From Limanda limanda (taxonomy: Eukaryota; Chordata; Actinopteri; Pleuronectiformes; Pleuronectidae), in assembly GCF_963576545.1 (NCBI RefSeq), contig NC_083648.1, positions 10,465,739-10,529,738 of the forward strand: a DNA stretch of 64,000 nt, written 5' to 3'. How positions within the stretch are numbered: the first letter of the stretch is position 1; each line of letters opens with the position of its first letter. Positions 13,641 to 26,639 of the stretch are shown here, one piece after another. The notes under the pieces are model-generated. The model did no database searches and was not told where the DNA came from. It was given only the letters and a program-made list of their open reading frames with translations. The position numbers and the translations under genes were made by a program.

Positions 13641-16230
13641 TCTTTCTACTTGCTGATATAGTGCCAACATGTCAAAATCTAAATCTGTTTCATCCTACTA
13701 CAAGTCTTTAAATAGAAAAGGCCTTAGTGGAGGTTTCAGGATTACCAATGTAATAAGGAAGGAAAGGGACCGAAGATTTGAACTTTGTTTCACTTCAGAC
13801 TCTTCATCAAAGAGACTGTGTTTAATGGGTTTCATTATTCTGAAGAGTAAGCTCACTGTGGAAGTCTTTTAAGCACAGGAATCAGTCATCTGGTCATTCA
13901 AGGTCTAGAATATTATAAAAAGATAAATATTAAACTGGCTGCTGATACTGACATAATAACTATCAGAATGTTAAGATGCTAATGTCTGAAAAGGGTATTT
14001 TTAAATTTCAACTGGTGGTACAAAATTGAACTTGCAGAGGCCACAAAAAAAACTGTATTTTTCATGATACTAATAATAAACATATGCCCCATAAAGTCAT
14101 TAAAATGGATTCAAATGTTTAATGGGATCGGAAACACAAATTGCCAGTCTCCCCTTGCCCAACCACCCATTACAATGCAAAACGTTCTGAATGCTTTTGT
14201 TCCTCATCTGCATCATAACCCAGACTTAATGGAATTCTTCCTTCATTTATTCAAGGTCAAAGCTCATCACACCCACAGTCCTTTGCATTGTAAATCATCC
14301 TCTCAACATATCTGTGGGGGAATTTGAATAATTGAACATTTCCTTTAGTCGTTTTCTAAAGATCAGTATTCTGGCGGTCAATACCGACTCTGTGTTTGGA
14401 GCGGAAAACAACATAAGCACGTATCGGTAGATAAAGTCAACCACATACAACCTGGTATATTAGATACGTGTCTTGATTTCTAATAAACAGCAGCACAGAT
14501 GTTTTTTTCCAATTGAAGCAGGTTATGAACTCAGTTACTGTTTTTGGTGAGCAAGCCACAGTGTTTGCAGTTAGTATGAGATTATTATCAGATACAGCAC
14601 CACACACTCAGCCTGATGGGTTTGGCGTCCTGGCACTCGTCCAAGCCCTGACAAGCACATTTCTGCCCACTGGGAGCACAACACTGTGCGGTGTGGCACT
14701 GCTTTAACCACTCCATCCAAACCACTAAGCCCAGTGACGGATGAGTAAGAACAAGAATGTTCAACTCTGACTACAGCAACTCTTGGTCAGGTGAAAGGTC
14801 ACAGTTTTACTGGACTGACGAATTCGCACAACAAAAGAAAACAACATGCAGCATCACTAGGTTCATTCATTTCTTGCTGCCGGCTCAATTGATGCGACCA
14901 AGCAATACGACATCAATTGCTTCCCTGGAATGATTTGTTTCTCTAGTTGCCCTTAACTGCTGCTTGGAAACAAACATGTAACAATACTTTTGATGCAAAT
15001 TGAAAAGGAATTAGATCAAAAAGTAAACCTTAAATTAGTGTTTAATCTCCGCAGAGGGCAGCTTTGATTAATTCTGAATATTGTAGAGTCAGTCACTCAA
15101 AACTTGTCACCTGAAGGCGTTTCTTTCAGAGTTTATTAAAGATACAACAAAGATAAGAAACCCAGCTTTTCAGTGTGGATAGACTCAACTGAGAGGTGAG
15201 TAAATTAGGTGTTTCTCCACCATTTACAGAGATGGGATATGGGACACAGACAGAGCGAGATTAACCAATCGTAATAAAATGCAGCCTTCTCGTTTTAATA
15301 AAATGTTAAACAACACAAACAGAGATGAGGAGAGCTTTGCCTGCTGCTCTTAGAAGTGGTCTTCCACTTCAATAAAATAGGTTGATAGTAATGAAAGCAA
15401 TCAAAGTTGGTTCCTACACAAAAACAGAGAACACAGGACTGATAGGAAAACGCTTTGCAGCACAATAATGATACACATACATTTCAGATAAACTCTAATA
15501 GGATCTGCTTGAGTCCAAATACCAACTAACACCAACATTAACGTTAAGGTTTGAATATACTCCCTGTTTTAAGAATATAGAGCCATGCAGTACACATTAT
15601 AATGCAGCAGCAGTAATTGATTGTGCTTGGGTCTTTCAGAGGGTGTAACGTCTGATGTCACCTGGAACTACCTTTCTTCTTTATCCAATTTATTTAATTG
15701 CTTCAAAACAACTCATTAAATAACTGAGGGGATGGGTTCATGATGCTGTGTCTGTTTAAATTAATTGGTTATGTGTTAGCAACCATTATAAATGTCTATA
15801 GGATTTACGATTGACACATGTCAAAACCAATATTTATAGCTTGATGGGCATCATTCATATACTGTGCAGTCAATGAAGACTGTCTGTATGCTTGTTAGAT
15901 ACATGACACGTGACATGGCGCGTAGACAGAGTTTTCAGTCTTGTTTAGACTTTAAAATGCACTACGGACATTTCTCTGTTTGGTAAGAAATTAATTTTCC
16001 ACAATATAATGTAGAGCATGATGGATATTTAAAAGATTAGCATAAACAATGGGTGAGAGTAACGACAAGAGGCAGTGCAGTGACGCCATCATCATGACAA
16101 AGCTGTAATCAGTTAGCAACCTCAATTTGAACTATGTTACAGAAGAATCTGAAAGATTTGCCAAAACAAAGACTTGTGCGCATGATTAAACTATCCATTG
16201 GACCTCAGTGTTTCATCTAGATAGAAGGAG

Positions 16231-16257
16231 ACACACACACACACACACACACACACA
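16231..16257. repeat. (AC)n microsatellite
   Basis: Thirteen uninterrupted AC units, about 400 bp downstream of the ASIC exon in the sense of transcription. It is a likely length-polymorphic locus. Confidence 0.95.
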
Positions 16258-16670
16258 ACACAAAAATAATTTCCTTCTTTCTGGCAGTCAAGCATCTCCA
16301 GATCACTGAGCAAGTAAGTAATGGCAAAAAAAGGGATCCACTTTGCTGCATTTCATCTCAGGACCTTACCCTTATCACAAGTTCTGTGCTCTACTTACTC
16401 TCAGCACAGCACAAGCATGGACTAAAGCGCACAATGCAACAGCACCAACAATCAGCTGTTCTAACTGCTGACAACACTAAGACTTCAGAAATAACCACAG
16501 CGTCAACACTGGACTTTATCATAGCACCTGCTGCATTAGAGCCAGGCGGCTGTTTCAAATATATTGCACATGCAGCATTAAATCTCAGTGTAAGACCATG
16601 TGAACATAAACGACAAAGACAGACACACTATGCAGAATTACAGCATGTTAAGATAAGAAGGATTACTTAC

Positions 16671-17225
16671 TGTGCTGAAATTCACTGGGTAGCAATCCTC
16701 TCCTCGAAAGGTGCACTGCAGTAGCATTTCACCGATGTCATGACCTGTGCGGTTGTAGAAATCAGTCATGTTGAACAGTTTGGGCTTGAAGTTCTGAAAG
16801 TTTGCTTTATCCTTAAGGGCGGCCAGAACCTCGGGCTCAGCCAAGTGTGGGTTGGCGATTTGGTAGTTATTGTTGAGGAGGGCCAGCAGCTCTCCCACAT
16901 GATAGAGGTCATTCTTGGTGATTTTGGAGAAGCGGAACTCGTTGAGGTTACAGAAGGTAACTGCTGGGAAGGTGAGGTTCGTCGCAGCCACCTCGTCCAG
17001 CTTGGTGACGTGAGGATACTCCAGGTAATAGGACACTCGATCCATGCAGACGATCATCAATAAGCCCAGAGAGCCCAGGAAAGAAAGAGACCACAGGAAC
17101 CGGCGGAATGTCATGTGTCCATAGGCGAATATGTGACTCATGCCATGTAGGGTGGACATGTTAGCGAAAGCCTGCAGGTTTGAGGGCCTGGTGCTTTCAA
17201 TGCTTTCCTCTGAGCTTCCCTTCAT
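16671..17225 (-). CDS. Acid-sensing ion channel, ASIC1-type (asic1b/asic1c-like), first coding exon only
   Basis: The exon encodes the first 185 residues of a trimeric proton-gated, amiloride-sensitive sodium channel of the DEG/ENaC family in the plasma membrane of neurons. Visible parts are a cytosolic N-terminus with the His-Gly gating motif (STLHG, H27-G28), the first membrane segment at about 43-66, and the post-TM1 stretch [12 protein letters not shown] with [14 protein letters not shown] (about 86-99). The extracellular part ([12 protein letters not shown]; the finger region around [17 protein letters not shown]) has N-glycosylation sequons NLT, NMT and NRT. The exon ends in phase 0 at a GTAAGT donor (16,670-16,665). 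The start is the first ATG of the conserved frame; a CTCTACAG just upstream could be a 3' splice site for a 5'UTR exon. Family ASICs are about 510-560 residues, so roughly two thirds is outside the window. It is ASIC1/2-like, not ASIC4. Fish paralogue naming is uncertain. Confidence 0.93.
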
Positions 17226-19670
17226 GGCTGTAGAGTGATGATCAACACTGTCTATCCGAGAACTTCAGGTTAGTGACTTTGCTTAGCAACAGCAATAGCA
17301 GAATCCAACTGGCAGTGCTGGTTTGCCACGCTGCTTCTTTATTCCCTAAAGAGGTGGTAATGGTGTGAATAAATAGCTACCTTAAAATGGTTGTCAGTCT
17401 GTGTAACAGTTTTCTTTTCATCACCATTCACCTTCCAGAGGTTGTCAGCAGGCTCCTGTAGTCCCAGGTCCCCCTCTTTTCTTTCAGGCGGCTTTTTTAT
17501 CTCCAAAGCTGTCTCTCGCACTCTCCGCTCAGCTGTCCTTTGTAGCAGCACCAAACACAATGACAGCTCCAGAAACACCCACTTCTACCAAAACGCAATG
17601 CCTCCTGATTCCTGAGTGGTGTGAAAAGGGACAAGAATACAAGGGACAAGAGAAGAGAGAAGAACAGAGGGAACAGCAGACGTAAGGAAAGAGGCGACAG
17701 ATGAGGGGGGAGACTGCAATGAAAAGGGCTAGCGTTTTTGAGAGTGGTGCTAAGCCTAAGCAGTCAATGGGACCCTTCCTCCTCCAATCGGAGAGAATGC
17801 CTCTACATCGCTGTGATAATGGGATGCAATGGTTTTGTGAATGGAGGTAATAAAGAGAGAAACGGCTCACTGGTCGCTTGCTGGCACCTTCCTTTTTGTC
17901 TCGTGTCTCTTTTGCTCTTCTCTTTTCTTCCAGAAAGGAAAATGAGAGGGTCACGGACCTCCGACCAACCCACCACTGTGCTTGACAACCGGCGTTCGCA
18001 GCTTCCACGGGTCCCACTTCCTTATTTGCACAGATCCTCAGTTAATAGGGGACACCACCTCTTGATGGTTAATGTCCACCCCCCACCAGCATAACCACTA
18101 AAGCCGCTTGCAGACCTCCAGCTTTAGCCCTGTTAACATACAGATTTATATTCTGCCGTGTGGAGCCTTTCACTCTCTTTTTCGCTTCCTCTCTCTCTCT
18201 CTCTCTCCCACCACTCCCCCATTTCTTGCTCTCTCTCTCGCTCTTTCAGTCTCCCTCTCTCCTCTTTAGTAGTCAGGATCCATCCCACTGCTGAATGGCT
18301 GCTTTGCTTGTGTCTGTGCTCACAGGCGAAGTCTCTCAATCTGGACACCACCTTCACTGTGTTATTATTCTGTGATCGCTCCTACAGCCTCTGCCGTCTT
18401 GTGTGCTCACATACAAGAAATGCCACAGGTTGCGTGTTTATTGTGCTGACATAATGGAGCTCCAGATATTGCCACGTTTTAACCGTTTCATTAGAGAAAT
18501 TAAAGAAGCCATTATATATTATATTAATTCATTATTATATTTCATGAATAAACCATCTGAATTCCGACCTGTATTTTTTGCATTTTCTTGTGACCACACA
18601 TGTGAAATATTTAAATGTTCCGTGGGTCCAAGTGATAACACGTTCCTACGATATGATTGGCTGAGTGTGTGAGAACGTTTAATGCTTGACCACTAATGGG
18701 GTTTAGGATTTTATTGGGGTTAATAGTTCACCGCACCATTCTGAGAAACCTTTTCATTTCTCCCAGGACCAAACAAGATTATCACTCATTGGCTACCCGG
18801 GGACGTCTTATTATCATAACAATGGGGGACTGATATGACCACAGCCCTTGAGGATTGAATCAATATTCTGTCCTAGTAACCAAGCACAGGGGCCATAGCA
18901 ACCATTACCCACCATATGATAGAGGCTTGCAATTTGCAAAACTACAAATAAAAGATTTTATCCATAAACATCTGAGAAATGTCAAGCACACAATGTCAAC
19001 ATTGCTACAGTCAGGAGGCAATCTAAAAGATGTCCACTGGGGGAAATGCAATATGATGCCTGATGTGATTATTGTGACTTGTGGTTTTGCTTCCTCCTAT
19101 AAAAATATTTTTACCTGAAAGGGAATGCTGGAACAAGTCGATCATAAAAATGTCCAAGGGTAAGTCAAGAGCCTGTTTTGTTTTGCTTCTTCCACCAAAA
19201 ACATGTAATTTAAGTCACAATGACATCCTGACGCGTTAACTGTATCCAGTACCGCTCCTTGTCGAAATGTCTCTGACTCAATTAAGATGTTTAAAGGCTT
19301 GCCTCTCCCCTCTTATACTATAAAATGTATTAAATTCACAGTCTTGACTGATAATGTTTAATGTCCCAAAAAAATAAATAGACACAGTGATGGATGACGC
19401 TGGGCTCATTTAACATATGAGACCTTCACTGGGTTGTAATGTCTTCAGTCATAAATGGTGCCACATAAGTCAATGTGGTTTACTGTTACTGTAAAAAGCA
19501 TGTGCAGGGACACTTAAGGCTATGTTGTTGACGGGTGTTGAGAACAACACGCGCAGGATACCTGAAAAACACACTGAGTACACGTCGTCAGCAGCAATCG
19601 TGTCTCATCTCTAGAGACTAGACGAGTTTGACGGGTGTGGTGGATGTGCAGAGGGTTGATTCTTTCCTGT
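17226..19670. other. 5' flank of the ASIC gene; no gene seen
   Basis: On the minus strand this is upstream of the ASIC start and may hold its 5'UTR exon(s) and promoter. The interval 17,400-18,120 has several overlapping open frames on both strands, but none resembles a known protein, and base composition explains them. A CT-rich tract (18,171-18,262) is present. Nothing else is assignable. Confidence 0.5.
18171..18262. repeat. CT-rich low-complexity tract with (CT)n core
   Basis: Nearly pure pyrimidine on the plus strand, with a (TC)10-like run at 18,189-18,208. It lies about 1 kb upstream of the ASIC start, read on the minus strand as GA repeats. A GAGA-type promoter-proximal role is possible but unsupported. 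Confidence 0.8.
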
Positions 19671-20024
19671 CTTTAAGGTTCAGTGTGAGGAATTTATTGA
19701 CTTCTAGTAGTGAAGTTGCATGTTGCAGTCGAATACCCCTCACCTCATCCTCCCCTTTCAAACATGAAAGAGAACCTGTGGTAGCCTTCATTTGTCATGA
19801 AAACTCAAAAGGTGATTAGTTTAGTGGACGACTGAAAACAACATGGCAGCCTCCGTACAGAGGACCCGCTTCTGATGTACATATCAATTATTTAAAATAT
19901 AAGGAAAACAAAAATTGAGATGATTACACTATAGTGAAATTAAACTAGGATTATTCTATATTCCATTTCTGCCAATAGATCCCTTTCACCTTAATCTTAC
20001 ACGTTTTACACGTTGGACCTTTAA
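19671..20024 (+). mobile_element. Full-length MITE-like teleost repeat, about 350 bp
   Basis: The left end reads CTTTAAGGTTCAGTGTGAGG and the right end is its approximate inverse (CACGTTGGACCTTTAAGG). Internal landmarks include CATGTTGCAGTCGAATACCC, CATGAAAGAGAACCTGTGG, AACATGGCAGCCTCCGTACA and CCATTTCTGCCAATAGATCC, in the order seen in a very common fish repeat that I recognise from memory. It is non-coding. Terminal inverted repeats suggest a non-autonomous DNA transposon. Confidence 0.75.
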
Positions 20025-21339
20025 GGTGTCCATAAGATGCCCATGAGAATTAAGGTTATTTCAATGAGAAAAACAAGAAATCCTGTGACTGCAGTGATTT
20101 AAAACCTCAATAAAAAATAGTTTGTGATAAATAGCTGAAACTGTCTACAGTGAAACAAACATCCCAACAAACATTTATTCACATCTTGATAAATTATAGT
20201 GATTTCTGTCACGGCCGTTGTATAAATCTGCATTTCACGTTCAATTTCCGTACACAGTAATAGAATGCAAATACTCTTCATGCAGCAATTATGTGCATGC
20301 TCTTTATATTTGCGTAACATCCTGTGTAAAAGATTAGGAAACTTAAATTCCAAATTCATATTGGCTGGCATGCCTGTGGTTGCAGATTGCAGGATGAAAG
20401 TGGTGGACTTTTCAACAATAATTGGCTTTCAAGTGGATGGTAGAATGCACAGCCTAATGCAGGGAATATTAATCAGGAGGGGTAACATTTGAGGCGCTGC
20501 TAAGCACTGCACTCTCTCTTTTTGGGACCTTTGAATTAGATTTTTGAGTAGAAGCTAATGTTCTGAGAAATTCCACAACTAAAACACATATGGCTTTTAG
20601 ATAAGTCCGTTTCTTCTTCATTCTGCAATTACTCATGGTGGCAGCCCACCCTCAGGCTAGATATGTTTGCCAAAGCACATAACAGTTTAGGTTATGCAAC
20701 AAAATGCATAGGATGTTTTTATCCAAATGCAGCTGAGACAGGAGCGAGATGTTTCTGCTCACTCACACACACACAACCTATCTAATACAGCACTAACGTA
20801 TTTTTGCTAAACTTGAGCAATTAAAGATCGAAAGAAATGTGCTATCTATTAATCCACAAAACTATAATTGAGACACATGACAGATAAATGTTTAGTTTAG
20901 ACAGAATTTACTAAATGTGATAAAAGACTGATGTACAGTATAAAACATTAACTGAGATCCTAAATATTAGAAAACGTCTGTTATTCCTGCCGTCAACAAA
21001 GATGTTTTGGCAAAACCTGATTTGTAATTTTAATGAAGTGTACAGAATTTCATAGTATAGAATTAATGTTGCATCTCTCTCTACATGTGATTCTTAATGA
21101 TCTTGGATATTAACTATAGTGTTAAGCAACTGTGGTGTCCATGTTATGCAGATTTAGAAAAAGACACACAGGACTGATAACCCTGTTAGGAACTGAACAC
21201 AGCAGAAAAGCAATTGACATTTGTAAACACATACATCATGAAGTTAGAGGAGAAGCAGACAGCGCTGGATGGAGCTGTGCCCAAATGAATGGAACAAGAA
21301 ACACAACTGGATAAACAAATCAAGTGTCAACCCAAGGAC
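20025..21339. other. Intergenic, nothing assignable
   Basis: AT-rich DNA with short spurious frames on both strands. No exon, RNA gene or repeat is recognised. A short ACACACAC run lies near 20,763. Confidence 0.5.
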
Positions 21340-21818
21340 TTGTGTCTGTCTTGAGGGCTTGTATATTTACTTGTGTTTTCTCTTGCGTTTAACCTCTGTC
21401 GTCTCTCCCTGCCCTCATTCTGCAGGATCCTCTCTCACTCGACATTATTATAAATAGTTACACCATTACCCTACCACAGGTATAGGTGTTGGTATAACCA
21501 TCATCATTATAACAGTTAGTGTGACAGTGCTTCAACAACAGTTACACAACTGTCCCTGATCTCCCTGTATTCTCACTCTCCTGCTTTTCTCTGCTTTCAC
21601 CCTAACCAGCCGAGGCAGATGGCTGCCCACCCTGAGTCTGCTTCGGAGGTCTCTTCCTGTTAAATGGGGATTTTTCTCTCTCCACGGTCGCCTGCTTCTT
21701 CATTTTTTGTCAGGTTTGGCTCAAAAATATCATGAGGTCTCGACCTTACTCTGTAAAGTGATTTGAGATGATGTACGTTGTGATTTGGCGCAATACAAAT
21801 ACAACTGAATTGAATTGA
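21340..21818 (+). mobile_element. 3' tail of an L2/Maui-type fish LINE
   Basis: The segment contains CCAGCCGAGGCAGATGGCTG, TCTTCCTGTTAAATGGGGAT, TCTGTAAAGTGATTTGAGAT and GTGATTTGGCGCAATACAAA. It ends with a degenerate (TGAAT)n-like run, ACTGAATTGAATTGA. This is the typical non-coding 3' end of fish LINEs of the L2 group. The 5' boundary is not sharp and no reverse-transcriptase coding remains. Confidence 0.75.
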
Positions 21819-24396
21819 CTCTTTATAACCATCCCAGCCTCCAGCCATCGTGTTTTCCAATATACAGCGTTCAGCACAAGCAGATTTAACTTTGAATTAC
21901 AGGGGGAAATTATGATAATGCTTGACTAAATAAATAATCAAACAAGCACTTTTTAGTAACAAGCTTTTATGTTCGCAATTGTATTTGCCTGTTTGCATAG
22001 ACGTTCACAAACTTTGTGTTCAAGCCCATAACACAACTTATGTATTTGGCAGCTAGGGAGTAATCACTTCAGGTATCAAGCTAAGCTTTTGCTATATCAA
22101 GCCACATATCCCCCACACAAAAAACAACACACACAACTCATAGCCTTAAGCAATATGTCAATATAAAAGGCTGTGATAAACAGAACAGCCAACATTTTTC
22201 TCTTTCTGTGGCTGTCACACAGACGTATCGAGGTAGCAGATGTGCACACACACTCACCTTTTCTTTCCCATCTTCTCTTCACAGATGAATCCGCCAAACA
22301 GCACGAATCTGCCAGACAACAGAGAAGAAGATGGCCTTCACAATACACTCAACCAATGGCTGCTGTTCACTGTGTGTGGCAGTTGCAGCAAACGACCTTG
22401 CATAAAATTGTCTGAGATAAGACCTTGTTCATTTGTAATGCATTGCTCAATATCTGCTGTGCACTTAATGGGGACAGAAGTGAGAGGGACAGAACAAGAC
22501 TGAAACCCTGAACAAAGAAGTCTACTACAAGGAGATTTGGCACCAATTACTCAAACAAATGGTAACACTGCTGTGTCATTGATCGACAGAAACCTTCCCA
22601 TTTCTTATCAGGATGGTCTGTAAGGTCTTACAGGACAAATTTGTGAAGCAAAACCCCCAAAACAAATACTGTGTTTCTTCCCTGTTGTGCACTAAAAATG
22701 TTGTTCGTGTTTCTATTGTGTGTGATACAAAAATAAAAGCACATTATAGCAGCTGAGGTTTTCAATCCCAAGTCCGGTGTCATTTTAAACCAGATATATT
22801 TTCATGATGAAGATGTTATTGCAAAGCTCCGGTGCTACAAGCTCTCAGGTGTTAGGGTCCTATCACTGCTGTCTATCTACCTCCCACTCAACAGCCTAAA
22901 CAGCCATAACACTCACTCTTGCCAGAAGTGCCTTTTGAGTACTTAATGCTATGTACTAACTAACTTATGTACTAAATTCTAGATTTTACATAGACATTTT
23001 TATGTCAAGCACTAAGGTAAGACTTGACACTAGAATTAGCCACCAAGTAGACGGTCCCGTTAACAACCTTTAGTTTTTTATTATTATTCGTGTTGCTGCA
23101 ACTTTCTCAGATTCACACATCCAAAGATTGTGTGGAAGCATTTGCTTTAAGATAAAACAACATATTTGTTCAAAAACAGTATATCCTGGCATGTTTTAAA
23201 ATCAACTCAATCAAAGCCTTGGGATAATTGGTTATGTAGCAGTAAAACAGATTGGTTAGCACACAAATAACGGGGGAACATGTTTGCTATTATACATAAA
23301 TACTACAACATCACACGCTGAGTGCCTATTTACTTAGAGTTTTAGATTAAAATCAGATGACAAAGGCCTGGAGCAGAAACATGTTTATCCTAATTATCAG
23401 CATGAATATCTTAAATTGGTCAGGACATTCCAAAACACAATAGTCCAAGGTCGAACACAGTTCTAAGAGATGCACATACCGGTACTAAATAAACAAATAG
23501 CCCCCTTTCCACAACCAGACGCCATAAAACATCAACTAAAACTGAAATATATTGTGTGGAACACAACAAGAGAACAGATGCACCTGGACTCAGAGCACTG
23601 CATATCTTGGATTCACCATTTCAAATATTGATACCGAGTTATTTTGCAAATTGTGTATAAAATCTCAAGGATGTATTGAGAATATTCCCAAATGATACTT
23701 TCTCAATAGTTCTAAAACACAATAATTAGCAGTCTTAAATAGAACTGTCAAATATTTTAAACTATTAAAACAAGAATGTAACACCGGAATGTTCTATGTT
23801 CTTCAAGGCCAGACATTAATATTGCAAATTCCCTAAACCCATCTGCATTTCCTGTGACAGCTCCAAACTAAATCAGACTAAATGAACCTGGGGCTTCTGG
23901 GGCCTTTGTGCCTGGGATCCTGGAGGATGTATCTGTTTTAATTCAGCCTCATAGTTTGTAGCATTCAGTTTGAATCGATATGGCCTCAGTGTGATTTAAT
24001 CAATCTAAAAACAGTGCAGTGTTACATCTTAGCTAAACACTACACGTGACTGCAAGGGTTTTTCTCAAGTGTATTTAAAAGAACGATTATTCTGTGACCT
24101 ACAAGCTACACAGAGGTGGCCTGTGTAAGTTAAGTGGAATCTGCAGCAAGTGCTCAACTCCACCCATAATGCAGCATTTCAAACTTGTGCTAGTGTGCCC
24201 CCCAGTGGGCACCATTATTATGTGCACCGCTGTGAGCTCTACGAGTATAATCTCCATTTATAATTTGACTTTACAGGATTGCATTTCCATTTTCATGGCA
24301 GACATGTTACGTCAGGAAAAGTACAGGTGTAAATAAAACTTTTTTAAAAATGGCTGAAATCCATTTAGCTGCCTCAGTGTCAGGGTCCTGGTGCCT

Positions 24397-24540
24397 GACT
24401 GTTTATAAGATGGACAACATGACTGCTCTGTAAGAGTGAAGACAAAGTGCCTTGAGCCCCACCTGGTGGCTGACTGCAGTACAGAACATGGACCAAACTA
24501 ACAACTCCAAGTACACGTCGAATCCATTTTTCTAAAAGAT
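24397..24540 (+). mobile_element. Copy of the MITE-like family also at 7.6-8.0 kb
   Basis: Starts GACTGTTTATAAGATGGACA and contains CCACCTGGTGGCTGACTGCA, the reverse complement of the right arm of the element at 7,630-8,002. The far end, near CTAAAAGATGGTCG, is indistinct. No coding potential is visible. Confidence 0.5.
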
Positions 24541-26092
24541 GGTCGTTTTAGGAAGTTCTTATCACACTGTTAATTTTCCGGGGGCTCAGTTTTTTAATAA
24601 GTTTGGTTAAAATGTGTTATTTTATGATTAACAGCTATGACTGAGTTGTGATTTAATTTAGGTTTTAACGTTTTAGATAACACTATTGGCTGACTCATCA
24701 GCCAATATTGGAATGATAGCGAAGAGCTATGAAAACGGCTGAGGTGTTAGAGGCATATAAATCATTTAAAACGTAAGCACAGTTAATGATAAAAACAGCT
24801 GTATTAGCTAAAAAGTATGTTAGGAGCTTAGTGAGATATGGACATGCAGTTCACAAGTGACAAAAGTGTTACATTAAACAAGCTGACATTAAAAGCAACT
24901 ATTAAAAGCTGAATGTAAAATTAGATTAATTGATTTTTAAGTGTTGACATCTGTGACTCATGTTCCTATCTGTTTACCGACTTGTGATGGAGTAAAAAGG
25001 TTAAGATCAAATTTTCACACGAGTAGATATTGATTATTATCGATATAAATGTCACATTACTGTTTGTCTCTTTTCTTTGACAGGACAGTACAAGTGTGAA
25101 ATGAGGACACAGGATGGTGAAGGACCCGCAGCAAAGAGCCGGGGAGGAACCAAACCTACAACCGCTGCAGGAAGACTCAAGCCTCCTGATTCTTTTAAGT
25201 TTAAAAAAAGATTCTTGCCTCTAGGTAAAGGTTGTGGTTTTAAATCTCTTTTCATGGGCAGAAAATGACAAACATTTGATAAACAACGACATAAGGTGTT
25301 ACCTCCTCACTGTCAACAATGCATAAGCAATATATTGATATATACTGAACTTTTGTCGTACCGATATTGATGCTATTATATTGCGATACTTCTAGTTTCC
25401 CGATTATTCCTCTAAACAAATTAACAATACATATACAACAACTTCATTGTTTATAATTAAAAAACAAAAAACTTTCCATCCAACACATTTAAACAAACAA
25501 GCTAGACACCATCGACTAATTTAGCTTCATAGAAGAAAAACACAGTTCAAGCTTCACCTCCACCGACATGATTGGCTGAGAGGACGTCTCCTTAAAAAGG
25601 GATACATAAAAAAAACAAGGTACATATTCACATATATCATCATAACAATCATGCGTATACACAGACGTAGCTCTATATTTGAATGTCTGTGGAGATTCCC
25701 AGTCACCCAGGTTATGGTAGATCAAAGCACTTGGATACATTGCGTGAATTTGGTTAACAACGTACAAAATGAACATACAAATACAATAACTATCGTCTAC
25801 ACCGGATTTCTGTGGCCTTTTTAAAAAAATGTCTGTTGGGTTCTGGTTCCACAAGTATAAGAACCAAGACAACCCACTGGACACAACTCTCACCTGAGTG
25901 GTTGATGATGTGTTAGCTTCGTGCTAACATGGAGTTAGCTAATTGCTAACAATCCGCAGGTGAATGAAATCACTGATTAGCGCCGCTACTTAAACACCCG
26001 CCCGTTTCCGGAGAAGAAGGATTTTCACTCCTGAAGCCAAACCGGAAACAGTCGCTTCACACATCGAGCCTCATTTCAAACAGTTTCCAAAC

Positions 26093-26530
<438 letters not shown>

Positions 26531-26594
26531 GCCCGGTCCACCCCCACAGGGGCTCCGGGGCCGAGGGGCACTGACTCTGTGATGGTTTGATTTC

Positions 26595-26600
26595 AATAAA
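26595..26600 (+). terminator. Poly(A) signal of the H2B variant gene
   Basis: AATAAA 65 bp after the stop codon. With no recognisable GGCTCTTTTCAGAGCC-type stem-loop, it implies a polyadenylated, replication-independent transcript. Confidence 0.8.
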
Positions 26601-26639
26601 CACACAAAATCTTCATTTGTTTATCATTTCATTTTTAGT

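Larger units (their letters stand above)
1..16670 (-). other. Presumptive first intron of the ASIC gene (non-coding)
   Basis: No convincing exon is visible on either strand over 16.6 kb. The open frames are short and AT-rich and none resembles a known protein, apart from the transposon fragment near 4.2-4.9 kb. I looked on the minus strand for later ASIC exons (the pore-loop cysteine region and second membrane segment) and saw none, so they should lie beyond the left edge. The stretch holds several dispersed repeats, listed separately. It also has a few blocks of balanced composition, about 6,240-6,500, 8,140-8,350 and 14,140-14,330, that look like conserved non-coding DNA by eye. Calling it an intron is inference from the donor site at 16,670. 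Confidence 0.6.

Noticed and set aside
17529..18094. 162-codon minus and 118-codon plus frames upstream of ASIC
   Set aside because: No similarity to known proteins, overlapping on both strands, and no splice context that links them to the ASIC exon.
25077..25268. 63-codon plus-strand frame following TTTGACAG
   Set aside because: Resembles an acceptor plus exon at first sight, but the protein matches nothing and no donor or partner exon is evident.
25516..25893. 125-codon minus-strand frame just upstream of the H2B gene
   Set aside because: Not recognised as any family. A divergent transcript from the H2B promoter is possible but there is no coding signal.
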